From: Tetradesmus obliquus
Taxonomy: Eukaryota; Chlorophyta; Chlorophyceae; Sphaeropleales; Scenedesmaceae
DNA: 64,000 bases
NCBI GenBank assembly: GCA_030272155.1
Contig: CP126192.1
Coordinates: 6,296,501-6,360,500, forward strand
Direction of reading: 5' to 3'
In this document: positions 12,377-25,343 of the stretch, piece after piece
Position numbering within the stretch: the first letter of the stretch is position 1
How the letters are laid out: the number at the start of each line of letters is the position of its first letter
Program-made: the position numbers and the translations under genes
The notes under the pieces: generated by a model
What the model saw: the letters and a program-made list of their open reading frames with translations, nothing else
Database searches by the model: none
Told to the model about the DNA's origin: nothing

Positions 12377-15300
12377 TCATTGTCCCGGGGGCGCCTGCTT
12401 GGTCACCAGCGAGTAGCCATCTCGTGCATGCCCCAGGTACTGCCGCACACCCAGCGTAGCGCCGGCCAGCAGCACTACCACCAGCGATGCCATACCCACC
12501 AGAGCTGTCCAGCCAGTCAAGCTCACTGCCGTCACACCACCCTGCCTGTTCCTCGTCAGCGTAGGCAGCCCAGTACTCGACTCCAGCTTCTCCATTGAGC
12601 TTGTCAGCATGCTGTATGCAGCCGACTGCACATCAAAGCTGCGCTCTGTCGCAGGCGGCTCCGCAATCACTGCCAGCTCGTAGCAGTGCTCACTCAACTT
12701 GGGTACCACGCGAGCTTGCGATGCAGGCTTGTTGCCTGCTGCTGCTGTGGCAGGTTTGCTGCCTGCTTTTGCAGCTGCTGGGACAGCCTTACTGCCTGCA
12801 GCTGCTGGGGCGGCCTTGGCTGCTGCTGGAGCGGCCTTCGCCTTTGCCTGCTCTGCCGCCTTGCCAGGCTGCTCCTTCCTGCCTTGCTGCTGCTGCTGCT
12901 TTGCGTCCTTGCTGGCATCGTCCAGAAGGCGACGCCTGTTGGCCGACTGGCCTGACTCTGACTGTGCCATGTGGTCAACCTGCACGCCACACCAGATGGA
13001 GACACCGCAGAAAGTCAGCTGCGCAGCATGGAAGGGCCTGAGAACTGCTCAACCAAATCAAGCTAATGCACCATGCACGAGCATCACCTGCTGTACAAGC
13101 CTGCTGCTGGTCAGTGCAGCTCTTGCTGGTGTGTTAACATTGCGCAGCCAACCAGCCGCCTGCCAAAGAACACACAGCGTCCAGCAAGATGCCCTCTACC
13201 GTGCACATTGCTCAACTGCCACGCCACTCACAATCTCGGAGATGCAGACCGCCACAGCGCCCGGCGTCACTTCCATGCCCTTGCTCTTGGACAGGCACAG
13301 CTTCTGGATGTCTTCGTCGCACGGCGCTGTCAGCAGCGCCTGCGGCTGCCATACAAAGAAAGCCATGTGCATGCTGCGCCCCAGCTCACGCTGGCAGTCC
13401 TCACTGAGCTCTGCGTGGTTTGCAATCATGCACTTCTTGACCGCGCCGTCCTCGCTGCGGCGTGTGTCCTCGGCAGAGCACAGCCTGCAGCAACAGCAGG
13501 AGGGCCGTGCAAGCAACCGTGCGTCAGGGGAGCGATATGAGGCGCAAACTGGCATAGGCTTGTTGTGCATGTGCTGACACACCAGTAGGTGTTGATGCGC
13601 AGCTGCTGCCCTCAGCACAGCCACATCATTCAATCCTGCATCTCCCATGGCAACAACAACAACAGCATACAGGCAGCTGCACAACTCCACCACCCAAAGT
13701 ACACATCACCGCAAGCCCTCGCCTGCCAACTCACTTGTCCACGTCAGGTTTGCATGCCTGCCTCAGCGGCGGATCCAGCCGCCAGTTCGCCTCGCGCCGC
13801 CGCAGCTTGCGCATGACTGAGATCTGGCACGCCTGCCCAAAGTCTGCGCTGGCCATGTTTTCGGCGAGGCACCTGAACACACATGCGGCACCGGGCACAG
13901 GGTGAGCAGCATAGTACGCCGCAATGTAAGCTAGCATGCAGCCGTGCTCTGCAGAACGACACCTGTCCTGCAAGGTATGGAAGCCATCACACCTGATGGC
14001 TGATCATATGTGCTGCTCAAGCAGCAGCAGCAATGAAGCCACCCTCTGCTGATGGTTGCAAAGCTGCAAGCTGCACCCTGCACCCCAGCACACCTGAACA
14101 CGCGCGCAGAGCCGGGCGCCACGCCGCGGCAGAAGAGGCTGCGCTCGTTGGCGCAGGCGCGCAGCAGGCCCACGTTGAGGTTCACATTGTCGGCTTCCTT
14201 GATCTCTATGCGCACCTCCTCGTGCCTGCAGGTGCGATGCGGATCAAGGCACACATGTTATGCTGCTGGTGCTTATGAAACTAATGCACGCTGCTTACCC
14301 TGTTAGTCACTGCTTTTACTATCAAAGGAGATCATACACACATTCGCCAGCAGATGTGCAAATGCATAAGCAAGACGCATGGATTTCAGAGCTGGAACAT
14401 GAGCATCTGCCTGGCATGAACATTCAACAATCAATAACCTCATTGTGGTGAGTTCATACCCCAGTATACTCCAAATACTCACTTGCAGGCCTGAGACAGC
14501 TTGGCCGAGTTGTCGCGCAGGCACTTGTGCACGCGGCCCTCCCCGGGCTGCACCTCCTTGCATAGCTTGTCCACGTCACCCCTGCAGGCCTCAGCCAGCG
14601 CCATGTCAATCCTGAAGTCATTCACCTCCATCTTCTCCAGGTAGAACACCTCCTTCCTGCAAGCATCCGACTTGAGCGCTGCCTTGTTCTCCACCAAGCA
14701 GGCCAGCACCTGCAGCGACACGTGCGTGATGCGATGTCAGATGTAAGGTATCAGTGGCTGGCTCTGTGGGTTTGTTTCAGCGTGTCTCGGTGCCATAACG
14801 TCACGCTTGCAGCAGCTCAACATCACAGTAGTCGCAGTGACCGCAGGCACATCCTGCTTCACAATCCATGCCACCACCCACCAACGCCTTGCCGCCTACG
14901 AGCAGCAAGCACTCCACATGCAGCACGCAGCACATGCATCGCTTACCTACCGCTACACCAACTTGCTTACATGTAGACTGCTCACATGCCAAATGTAGCC
15001 TCACTGACAGCAGCAGCCGCCTCACGCACCTTGCCGCCGCAGATCTCGCCCTCCTTGAGCTCGCATGCGTTTTTGCAGGTGGCCCCGATGTCGCCCTTGC
15101 ACGCGTTGTACAGCCGGTAGTTGAGCCGGTAGTCCTTGGCAGTCTCCTGCTCAAAGCGCTCCACCTCAGACCTGCAGGCCTTGCCAAAGTTCTTGTCCGA
15201 CTTCTTGTCCTGCAAGCAAGCACGATGACCACATTGCAGCACAGCACAAAGCACATCAGGCTACTTCAGATTAACCAACATGGCCAGCAACCAGCGATAC

Positions 15301-18300
15301 GCAGTAGGCTTGCTTGCAACCAAGAGGCATAGTGGACTAGTCTTGTCAGCACAACAGGCACGCACAATACATCGAAGCTGAAATAAGACGAGCTGTTTTT
15401 GCGCCAAACAAAGCCAAAAGACTGCCCACGCGGCTGTGTGATTGGGCTGTGTGTGCTGCAGCCCACCTGAAGACACCTGATGACGCGCGCCTGGCCGTGC
15501 GGCACGTCCTTGCAGAACCTGTCAATCTCACGCAGGCAGGCCTGCTTCATGGGGTACTGGAAGTCGATGTTCTCGCTAAACCTCGCCTCCTCATTGAACA
15601 GTGTGGCACGGCACACCACACTCAGCTTCTCCCGTTGGCTTTGCAGGCAACGGATTACTCTTGCAGAACCCTGCAGAGCAGCAGCCCATGTTCCAAACTT
15701 GTTGTCAAACTCAACAGCGGGTCAAGTAGTACACCATACCTGAGTCAGCACACAAAAAGACACGATTGCTGCTACCATGCAAGTATGTTTGCAAGGCTGT
15801 CCAGCTTGCATGTGCTGGGTGGACTGACGCATTACCCAACACCTCAACACACTGGCTTGCAGCCACGTGTGCTGCTAGGCAATGCCTAGGCAATGAACGC
15901 GGCCGCTGACAGTTAGGGTCCCACTTGCCACCTCACTTGCCATCCACACCTGCTGAGGACATGCAACAAACACAGACGCACAGCACAAGCATGAGCGCAA
16001 GGAGCGACGTAACAGCGACACTCACCGGTGGTACGGCGGCGCAGAGCGTCATCCTGTCATTGTAGCAGGCGTCAGCCAGGGGCACGTCAAAGCGGATGTC
16101 CTGCGCAGCCAGCTCCACGTACTTGTGCACCTGCGACTTGCAGGCGTCGCTCTTGATCTCATCCCGGAAGTCCTGCAGGCAGTTCATGACTGCAGAGAGC
16201 AGCAGCAGCAGCGGTAGCGACATGAAGCAGCGGTAGCAATAGTAGCAAAGCAGCTGCAACCCACCTGTGCGTCTTGCAGCAAGAGCAATCTGCCGAATCT
16301 ACCGTCTCTGTTGCGATGCTGCACACTTGCTGGCGCACTCACCCATGCTGTCATATATGTCCATGGTGCCCATGTCGCCCCACACGCACAAAGAACAGCA
16401 CCAGACACAGATACCGCCTTTCACTGCAGGCACCGCAGGCTGTGGTCCTGCAGTGCAGTGGCCCTCTCGTGCTGTTGCGCACTCACCCATGCTGTCGTAC
16501 GTGTCCATGGTGCCCATGTCGCCGCCCCAGGCGCACATGTTGCCGATGTCCTTTTCACACGCCTTCTTGAGCCTGCTGTCCAGCCTGAAGTCCCTCACAC
16601 GCCGTTCGATCATGGAGTCGATCTCCTCCCTGCAGCCGCCGCTGAGCTCCTCACGGTGCTCCTCCAGGCACTGCTTGGCCATGGCGCGCCCTGCAAGCAA
16701 GCAAGCAGTGCAGCATTTGACCAACAGTTGACCGCCAGGTGAGCAGAACAGAGGTGTCTACTTGACAGCTCACTGCCTCATTCTGTCTGCAGGAAGTGCT
16801 GTTGATGTGCACATGTGCTTATCTTCCTGGGTGTTGGATGGTTGTTGCTGGCCGGGCTGCTGCCGTACGATCAGGGTGCTGCTGTTGCTGTTGCTGTTAC
16901 CTGCAGGTACATCGTCGCAGAATTGCTTCTTGTCTGCCAGGCAGGCGTGGAACATGCGCACGCTGAGGCGCAGGTCATCTGCGTCTTCCAGCTCCTTGCG
17001 GAAGAGCTGGTACTCGCAGTCCCAGTTGCTCAGCTTCATGCGCTGCTGCCGCTGCAGGACGGAAACAGTGTAGCGGGTTGGCAGCCAGGGCAGACACAAG
17101 TCAGTCGCCAAGCAGTGTCACAAAGGCAGTGACTACAGCTTCACAATTCACGAAAAAGCGCATCGCGGTATTCAATACACAGCACTAGGTGAGGACAGTG
17201 CACGCATGCACAGCTATTAGGTTGCCCAGGCTGAATCAGATGGTGACAGGCGGCTGTGCGTGACCAAACAGCGGAGCACCACCTCCAGTGCATGCAGTTC
17301 CAAGCACCGCCGAAGGGCGTGCCAGCCCCACCAGCACAATAATATGCCGAGCAAGCTCCTCGATGCACTCAGACGCTGTCAACACTCGCTGCTGATATGA
17401 ACCCTACAGCACAGACACAATAGTTTGTGCGGCTGCATACTCACCAGGCACGCCTGGATGCGCCCGCCGCCATTCTTCACTCCCTTACACAGCGTCTCCG
17501 CGTCCTTCTCGCACGCCTCATGCAGCATCTTGTCTGCTCGGTAGTCATATGCTGCATCCAGCTGCACCTTAAACACCTCCTTCCTGCAGCCCGCCTGCAG
17601 CTTGTCTTTCACCTCGCGCAAGCAGCCGATCACGCTGCCATTGCGGTATCCGCTGTACCACTGCATGTCCTTGCAGTATTTCTCGGCATCCAATGCACAT
17701 GCCTTGGCTGCATGCACCAAGAGGTGGAAGCAGATAGACAGCATGCAGCGGTCGATGTCAGGGTGCCGAGCTTGGGATATCCCCAGTGCTGAAGCATCAG
17801 GCCAGCACTGCTCAACATGTTGCTGGGGTGCGTGGCGAGTATGTGCATCACAATGGCGGTACACCCTGCCGCTGCTGCTGCCTCATTGACATTCTGCTGC
17901 TGCCACGACCACATCCGCAGTTGCTGCTGCATGCCATGCTCCTGTTGAATACACTTGTGCTGTGATTGGCTGTTCTGCTGCAGCGTGCTCCTGCTGCTGC
18001 TGCTGCTGCTGTGGCGCAGAGATCCTTACCAAGGGGGAGGTTCTTGTTGATGTTTGAGTTCCTGTTGATTTTGAAGGCCATCACCTCCTCATTGCACTCG
18101 TCTGACAGCTTAGCGCCTGCACAACAGAGCACAACACCAGCATTGAGCATCGCCTCCTGAATCCCTGACTCAACTGCTGCTGCTGCTGCTGCTGCTGTTG
18201 TTGGACCTGTTGCTGCGCTGGAAGACAGCAGAAAGCACGCACAACTTGCGCAGCTGCAAAGCCAGCAACATCTGCCAAAGCAGCTGCTTGTTGTAGGCAG

Positions 18301-19419
18301 CTGCCAACAGCATTGCAACCATCCCGTGCTGCAAGCCGCGCAACAACCTGTTCCGCACACCAGGCTCCTGAGCTGTTTTTGTTTACGCAGCCGCACTTCC
18401 ATCCGCACGCAGCTATTCAGCTGCTCTAGCCCTGTCCTGCAGGCCGCGCTCACTTGCATCACCCTCAAACTCGGCTGCCTGCGCCACCTGGCTGAGGCAG
18501 TCTGCCACCTGGCTGTCACCCAGCTCCACATCCTGGCACTGAGAGGCAATGGCATCCTTGCAGGCGCCTGCAGCACGCACGCATGCGCAACAGCAACAGC
18601 AAAAGCAACAGCAAGAGCAACAGCAAGAGCAACAGCAAACCAGGTGAACTGCATGTTGCTTCACGCATGCGCATGTCACTGCTTGCTGCTGTGCATCACA
18701 AAGCACATGCATTCTTTGAGTTGATTGCGTGCTTGATCTGCTGCACTCTGCTCACAGTACTCATGGAAAAGAGTATCAGCTGTACATCATTGCAGTGTTG
18801 CACTGACAGACGCAGGGCCGCACCGTTGGGGTTTATGTCGTCCTCCACCACTGCACCAGGCGCCAGCTGCACCACCTGCACAGGCACAGCCTTATCGGCA
18901 GCTGCTGGTGCCGGTGCTGCTGTGCTGCCAGTTGACGCAGCAGGCGCATCTGCTGCTGGTGCTGCTGGTGCTGGCGTTGCCGCCTTGGTTGATGCTGCTG
19001 CATCATCAGCTTTTGCTGGTGCTGGCCCAGGTGCATCACCTGCTGCACTAGCTTCCTTCGCTGCTGCTGGGGCTGCTTGTGTCGCAGCTGCTGCTGGTGC
19101 GGCACCTGCTGCAGGAGCTGGTCCAGGGGCTGCTGCTGCATCTGCTGCTGCTGCTGTGGGCTTGCTGTCTTCTGCACTGAGTGGGCTGCATGCTGCCAGC
19201 AGCAGCAGGGCCGCCAGCAAAACAAGCCTGCTGCTGGGCTTGCCTAGCACGCCCTGCAGCAAGTCACACAGACCTCAAAGTGTCAAATAAGACCTTGCTC
19301 AGATAATCAACTGCGCATGAACTATTGCAGCACTCAGAAAGCAGCTGACACGTGTGCAACAGAGCAGGTACAGCAGCAGCAGTGCAAGCAGACTCATTCA
19401 AGCAGCATACCTGAGCCAT
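12377..19419 (-). CDS. GLG1: Golgi apparatus protein 1-like (GLG1) cysteine-rich membrane protein, copy 1
   Basis: A type I membrane protein of about 1052 aa built from GLG1 cysteine-rich repeats (family Cys_rich_FGFR). Animal GLG1/ESL-1 is a Golgi sialoglycoprotein that binds growth factors and selectins; the algal role is unknown. My model has 15 exons: 19411-19419, 18824-19253, 18454-18567, 18030-18116, 17445-17707, 16901-17051, 16487-16690, 16026-16189, 15467-15670, 15030-15209, 14483-14709, 14094-14225, 13735-13872, 13232-13484, 12377-12979. All phases agree. Order: three-codon first exon (MAQ), signal peptide (LVLLAALLLLAAC), Ala/Pro-rich stalk of about 110 aa, then Cys repeats such as FDVPLADACYNDRMTLC and ACRGDVDKLCKEV, a Lys/Ala/Gln-rich segment, one transmembrane helix (LVGMASLVVVLLAGATLGV) and a short tail. 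A three-codon start exon was chosen because the second GLG1 copy has a matching two-codon one; starting at 19262 instead would read through the CTGCAG acceptor. Confidence 0.85.
16333..16389 (-). repeat. Partial exon copy with splice donor inside a GLG1 intron
   Basis: This segment repeats the 3' end of the exon at 16487-16690, its GTGAGT donor and some intron bases, 144 bp downstream of the original on the minus strand. The coding part GDMGTMDxYDSMG is kept with a few substitutions. My model places it within the intron, because the exon at 16026-16189 joins in phase without it. Confidence 0.8.
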
Positions 19420-20435
19420 GCCGCTGCCACCAGCGTACGTATTGATCCACCTGCTCGTTTGTAACATCAGAAGCAGATATTAAACATCAGATGGAGACTC
19501 AGCAGACAGCAAGTGGTTCCCATCAGTGCCATTCACTGCACAGAGCTGGATAACTGCCGTGTGCCGAGCGCATGCGGCGAAGCCAGCCACTCCAATAGCT
19601 TTCTTTGACTGCTTAGCTATAATGAAAACCGACTGCAGCACCTGACCTGTCTATTCCTGCCGTGATGGCCTACGCGCTACCCGCCCAGAGGCAGCAAGCA
19701 CTTGTCATGCCCGTGTAGCGAATTTCACACTACAATGTAACAGACGTAATTGCAATATAACTGTGCAAAATCGTTGGGCCGCAGCACGGAAAGGAGCACA
19801 CGGCTGAAGCTTGTGGTGCTTAGCTCAGCCACACGTTCTACAAGTATATTTTACAAAAGTAGATAGTACGCATGCCCCTTGGGACAACGCACTCGGCCTT
19901 CGCGGTTTGGTGGAGCGGTTAGCTAGGTCTGGTGGGCTGTCTGGGGAGGTGCAATGGGCTGTCCTGAAAAGTGCTGACCCGGAAGCTGTTGAATTCTAAT
20001 ACAAACGCTATTACGTTCGATCACAGCGAGACTGTCCTTGAAGTCGTACTGTTGCTGTCGGCTAGCTGCCAGGCTACTGCTGCTGCTGCTGCTGCCCTTC
20101 GTGCCAAGCCACTGAAGCTACAAACGCTGCTCTTGCTGTACTCTCACTTTGCTGTACTCTCACTGACAACTGTTTCTGTCAATCAGCAGCAAAGGCCTTG
20201 TGCCGCAGCACACCTAGCAGCTGTAAAAATGAGCACAAGCAACACTTCAAGTTGATCCGCGTGCAGCCAGAAACCAGGCAGCTTCTGTCCTGCGCCAGCA
20301 AAGACACACTGAACAGCTCGTGTTTCAGTCACTCATCAGCAACAGCACAAGTCCCAGACCTGGCCTGCAGCCTGGTCGACGCACAGCACCTGAGCCTCCC
20401 GGCAGAGTGTGCCAGCACTATCACGGTCATCACTA
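19420..20435. other. Intergenic region, GLG1 copy 1 promoter side
   Basis: About 1 kb between the first GLG1 exon and the 3' end of the ZNF598-like gene; both are on the minus strand. A minus-strand TGTAA motif (TTACA at 19851-19855) could be the ZNF598 polyadenylation signal but lies about 580 bases past the stop. No supported coding exon. Confidence 0.45.
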
Positions 20436-20830
20436 TCATGATCCCCAAGCGTCATTGACAGCGTTGATCTTCTTCGCCAACTTGCTGCCGCCAGATTTGC
20501 CCCACTGACCCATGGACCCCCTGCCACCGCCGCCACTAGGTGCTGTGACAGCTGACAGGCGCTGCGTCTGGCTCCAGGCATTTTGCGGGTGGGACTTTCC
20601 AGTAGCCAGCAGTTCCTGCAAGCTAGTTTTTGTGCCTTTCTTCTTCTTGCCTGACTGCTGCTGCTGCTCCTGCGCCGCACTGCTACTGCTGCTGGCTGCA
20701 CTACTGCTGGCGTGCTGCTGTTGCGGTACTGGCGACGAAGTGCCGCTGTCACTTCTGCTGCTCCTGCCGCTGCTGGGGCCTGCAAGGGTAGGCCAGCTCT
20801 CACCACCCGACTGCACAGCTGGCAGCGGCG

Positions 20831-20864
<34 letters not shown>

Positions 20865-23800
20865 GGGTGTTGGCGGTCGAGCTGCCACTGCTGCAGATGC
20901 CCGCAACTTTGCAGCCATCGGCACAGCACCACTACTGCTGCTGCTGCTGCTAGGAGCAGCTGCTTGCTGCCACTGCGACGGCCGCTGCGCTGCAGCCGCA
21001 CTACTACTGCTGCTGCTGCTGCTGCTGCCTGCAGCAGCTCGTTGCGCTGCCGACTTGCCAGCAGCAGCGCCTGCTGCACCAGCCTTGGGCTTAGGCGCAG
21101 AGCACACCTCGCAGCTTCTGCTGCTGGGTGCGTTGCTGAGCGTGCAGCGCTCACAGGTCCAGGAGCCCTTTGTTTCCACCTCCTGCAATGCTGCCAGTGC
21201 AGCCTCTGGAGGCACCCAGCCCCTGCCGCCTGCTGCTGCTGCATTCATGCTGTCCTGGCTGTCTTCCAGGTACTGCTTATGCGCTGCAATGAGTGCGCCG
21301 CGCTTGTCTGCATCAGGGCAGAGCGCTGCAAGCTGCGGCACTAGCGAAGTCAGCCCCAGCTCCACACAGTGCGAGTGGTACTTGCCTGCAAGGCATACGA
21401 GGCATGCAAAGCTCAGCCTGCAGCAGTTGTGGTGTGGGGGGCCTATGGTGCTCGCCTGCCTGCTGCTCCGGACAACGATGAGTAATGCGCTCAGAACAGT
21501 GGCTCGCTAGTGCTGTGGTTGCGAGGGCGAGGCAACGAGGACTGTACATGCCGACACGCTGCTTCACTTGAAGCTTCATGTGATGCAAAACCAACCACCA
21601 AGAGCACTGGGCAAACACTCACAAAAGGCAGCTTGAACCAACGCTGACCATGGACCCCACGGCAGAGCCTACCACAAATCCTCACCTGCTGTGACGCCGC
21701 CCTGCATGAAGGCGCCAGACTGCTCCCTGAAGGCCTTGAAACCCGCCTCACTCAGCAGCGCCTTGCAGCGCTCAATCAGCGCCTTGTTTGCTGCCTTGAG
21801 CTCCTCAGACACACCCCGAGCAGCAGCAACAGCAGCAGCAACAGACTGCGCACCGCCGCCGCCGCCGCCGCTGCTGCTGCTGCTGCTGCCGGCTGTGGCT
21901 GCGGCAGGCCGATTGCCCGCTGCCTTGCCTGCCTTTGCTGCTGCTGCTTGCCGGCTGGATGCTGGGATTGCAGCCACTAGTGACGGGAAGTCGGAGATGC
22001 TAGGTGCAGCTCTGCTGCTGCTGCTGCCGGCTGCCTGCCCAGACCTAGGAGGCTTGCCAGATCTCCTTACAGGTACCCAAGCAGGGTGGGCTTGCGTGGC
22101 TGGTGCCCCACCAGACAGAGCAGGGAAGTCATCCCGCCCTGTCGGCACATCATCATCTGCATCATCAGCATCGGCTAAGCTGTCCGCCGCATTGCTCTGA
22201 CCTGCAGCTGCCGCTGCAGCTGCTGCTGGTAGGTTGCCTGTGGAGCTGCTCTGCCGTACTAGCCCGCTGGTGCTGCTGCTGCCAGCAGCCGTCACCGTAC
22301 TGCTGCTGCTGCCTGCGGCGCTGCTGGTGCTCCCAGCGCTGGGTGCGGCGCGGTTCACTACGCGGATTGGTGCGCCAGCTGCTGCGAGGCGGCCTGCAAG
22401 CGAACCAGACGTGGCTACGGCGCGCTCCCGCTGTTTTCGCCGCTGGTTGCGAGACATAGTTGGCAGCGCAGGGAAGTCGTCTTGAGTGAGGGAGGAACTG
22501 CCAGGCCCTGTAACAACGGCAGCAGCAGCGGCGGCAGCGGCAGCGTCAGTTAAACAAGCTTTACTTTACCAGTGGCACAGGATGCTGCAGCACCTGGACT
22601 CTCAGCACAAATTCAACATGTCTGCAGATGGTATAGCAATGCAACACTTCCCGCTGGCTGCCCCTCCTTGACATCGCCATGCTTGAAACCGTACAAGCCA
22701 CTCACCTCCTGATGCTCCCACCCAAGTGCCCAGGGGTGCCGCGCCGCTGCCCTGCCCGCTGACAGTCGGGAAGTCATCAGCGTTGAACGTTACACTGCCA
22801 GGAGCTGCCCCACCCGCCTCAACAGCAGACCTGCGCATCACATTCTCCACTTGGCTGCTCTCTATGCTCGCTGCCACTGCTGCTGCCATGGCCCCTTCGC
22901 TCCTGCTGTGCCGCATCCCTCCGCGCCGCGGCAGGTTGTGGCCGCCGCCGATCACTACGCCTGGCCGCGCGGCGGCTGCTGCTACTGCGGCGGCCTCTTC
23001 TTGCTCGCGTGCGTAGTTCAGCTGGATGTTCACTGTGAGCAGGTTGCGGCGCTGCGCGCGAGAGAGGTTCATCTCGCCGCCGTGCTCTGTGGCGAAGTGG
23101 CGCTTGAGTTCAGCCTCCTCGGCGAACACCACAAACTTGCGCTCCAGGCAAGCCGGGTGCGGGCAAGGGTGGTGGTTGCCCGTAAAGTGCTCTGCGTGGG
23201 GTATGATGTACAGGAGTTTTTGTTACATATACAGGGTGGGAGTGAATGCATGAGAACGATTGCAGTGCTGGCTTTGAGTGAAAGAATTTGAACACTAAGC
23301 TGTGCTGGTGCACTGCTAAACAGAGTTTGCTTTCTATTATCTCTTCTCAAAATGCTTCTTGTCAGTAATTGCAGATGACTTCCTCACCCTCCAGCTCTGC
23401 GTAGTCCTTGTAGTACACAAACTTGTTGGGGTCGCGCCGCCGGCAGATGAAGCAGTTCTCGTGGCGGCCCTCCATGTGCTTGTACAGCTCGTCGCCATCG
23501 TAGAAGCGCTGCCTGCAGACACGACACACCTTGTGAACATAACGGCAACAAACAGCAGTCGTGGCAAGTAGTACTATGACATGTACTTGTACATCATCAC
23601 CATCATTGTAAAAAGCAGCTGCAGAGCTCAGCTGCGCTGCCGCACTGGCACAGCGAGTGCCCCTTGAAGCCCGACTCAGCCATGCAAGCTATTACAATGC
23701 ATTGCATAAGCCAGCTGCTGTGCTGCTCAAGCTGACCTGCAGAAGCGGCACAGCGGGTGCCCCTTGAAGCCCGACTCAGCCATGGGCCCCTCGTCATCAC

Positions 23801-25343
23801 CCGTGCGCATGTGGCGCTCCAGGTCACTCTTGCTGTACAGCACCTGCTCGCTGATGAACACCTGCGGCGGTGCAGAGGTCGAATACGAATGTATGTGGGT
23901 CTGTTGGGGCGTGGCGGTTGCAAGATAGCGCATGTACTGCTTCGCATTTTGGCAGTCGCTGGAGGTTGCTGTACAGCACCTGCTTGCTGATGGAACACCT
24001 GCAGGGAAAGGCTGGTTGCATAAAGTGAGTGGCAGGCACCTCGCATGTTGAGCATGCAGCACTCTAAATAGTGTGAGGAGTTGAGGGTGACAAGCACACC
24101 AACTGTCACATCACTGCACACGGATTCCCACCTTGAGTAGTGCTGCAGCTGCCACACTTGCTGCTGCTATGCTGCAACTAAGCAGGCGCTGCAGGTCACC
24201 GTAAGCTGCTGCTTAGCCGGCCACCTGCCGCTGCCCTGGTAACTGCCGCTGCTACTGCCAAGGCTCAAGAGCCACCCCCTGAACCCCTAAACCTCCTCAC
24301 ATCCACACCGCCCAGCCCCCTTCCACGCCGCACCTTGCGCCCCTTAATGCACAGGTCGCAGAAGTGCAGCTTGTGTGCCTCTGTCAGCTTGCGCTTGAGG
24401 CTGTTGAGGTTGCCAAACACTGCGCTCGGCAGCATAGGGTGTGTGTAGCTGCAGAGGCTCTTGATGGCCTTGAAGTGGTCCTGGTCATCAAAGTAGCCGG
24501 CCACCTCCGGCAGCTCCCACACCTCACGCGCACGCGCACGCGCCTGCGCGGCAGGCAAGATAGACACAGCAGATAGCGCGGCAAGGGAGTGTGTTGCAGA
24601 ATGCTGCAGGTGCAGTCGAGCTTCGCTGCATGGTGTGTTCGCCTGACTGTGCTTGATGGTCAATGCAGCGCACAGGGCGCTAGCAACACATGCTGGCTGA
24701 CCAGTTTGGAAGTGTCTTGTGTATTTGGTGCACAGCCTGCACCAGCATCTGGCAGTATCAGGCTAGTGCTCGCGCTCCTGCTGCTGCTGCTGCTGCTCCA
24801 AGCCGCTGCTGCATCCTGCTGCTGTTGCCACGCCAACCGCCGCTGTCAGAGGTGTTTGTTTCACCCCATTGCTGGAAGCAGATGCACTGCAGCAGCTGCA
24901 GCTGCAGCTGTTGCAGCAGCGGCTCACCGGCAGGTCCTGGAACTCATCAGGGGCCAGGCCCTCTGTGTAGTCGCCCATGTAGCGCGTAAAGAACACTTGC
25001 GGGCACTCCTGCTTGCAAATCATGCACTTGCTGTCCTCCATCACAAACCTGGCAGCAGCGGTTGCACACGCAACACACATCACAGACAGCCGCAGCTAGG
25101 CATGGAGCTTTCCTAGCGTTTAAAACATAGGTACACTGACAACGCTTACAGGCAACATTGCTGCTGTAGTGCTGGGTGTGCCCCACTGCTGCTCTGCTGC
25201 TTCTGGTGCTGCTGCTGCTGCTCCTTGCAAGCTCACCTGAGCCTCGCCACGCAGCGTGAGCAGCAGTCTTTGTGCCCACATGGTCCAAAACCTGCGTAGT
25301 CTAAGGAATCGGCGCACACGAGGCACAAGTCCTCGGTTGCCAT
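20436..25343 (-). CDS. ZNF598: ZNF598/Hel2-type RING E3 ubiquitin ligase
   Basis: Homologue of human ZNF598 and yeast Hel2, the cytosolic ligase that recognises collided ribosomes and ubiquitinates small-subunit proteins (eS10/uS10) to start ribosome-associated quality control. My eight exons are 25237-25343, 24928-25048, 24334-24543, 23737-23861, 23398/23388-23512 (donor places the end at 23388), 22706-23191, 21686-22507 and 20436-21385, about 981 aa with consistent phases. The N-terminal RING has CLVCADSLDYAGFGPCGH followed by CMICKQECPQVFF. Then come the family-typical C2H2 fingers (HFCDLCIKGRKVF, HPLCRFCRQRFYDGDELYKH, CFICRRRDP, HPACLERKFVVFAEEAELKRH) and the family signature MNLSRAQRRN. 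The C-terminal half is Ser/Ala/Gly low complexity with DDFP motifs. A RanBP2-type zinc finger (WTCERCTLSN, SCEVC) sits near residue 745, as in plant members. The start is the first Met before the RING, 341 bp from divergent ispF. Confidence 0.9.
23648..23684 (-). repeat. Copy of the 3' part of a ZNF598 exon within an intron
   Basis: A 37-base near-identical copy (one mismatch) of 23748-23784, exactly 100 bp away, lies in the following intron. It covers the codons for MAESGFKGH before the zinc-binding Cys pair, after which the copy diverges and loses the CxxC spacing. Confidence 0.85.
23967..24006 (-). repeat. Copy of the 5' part of the same ZNF598 exon with its acceptor
   Basis: About 38 bases copy the acceptor and first codons of the exon 23737-23861 (real copy at 23830-23867). 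One extra base in the copy, next to the ATG/AAC junction, shifts the frame, and my model leaves it unspliced. With the 23648-23684 copy, both ends of this one exon have a duplicate, one on each side. Confidence 0.75.

Noticed and set aside
19890..19980. Possible tRNA gene (A-box-like TGGTGGAGCGG)
   Set aside because: No B box at the right distance and no cloverleaf pairing could be drawn.
20512..21510. Plus-strand open frame of 332 codons over the ZNF598 C-terminal exon
   Set aside because: It is antisense to an exon with a RanBP2 zinc finger, and its protein is a Leu/Ala/Cys-rich mirror of the repeats.
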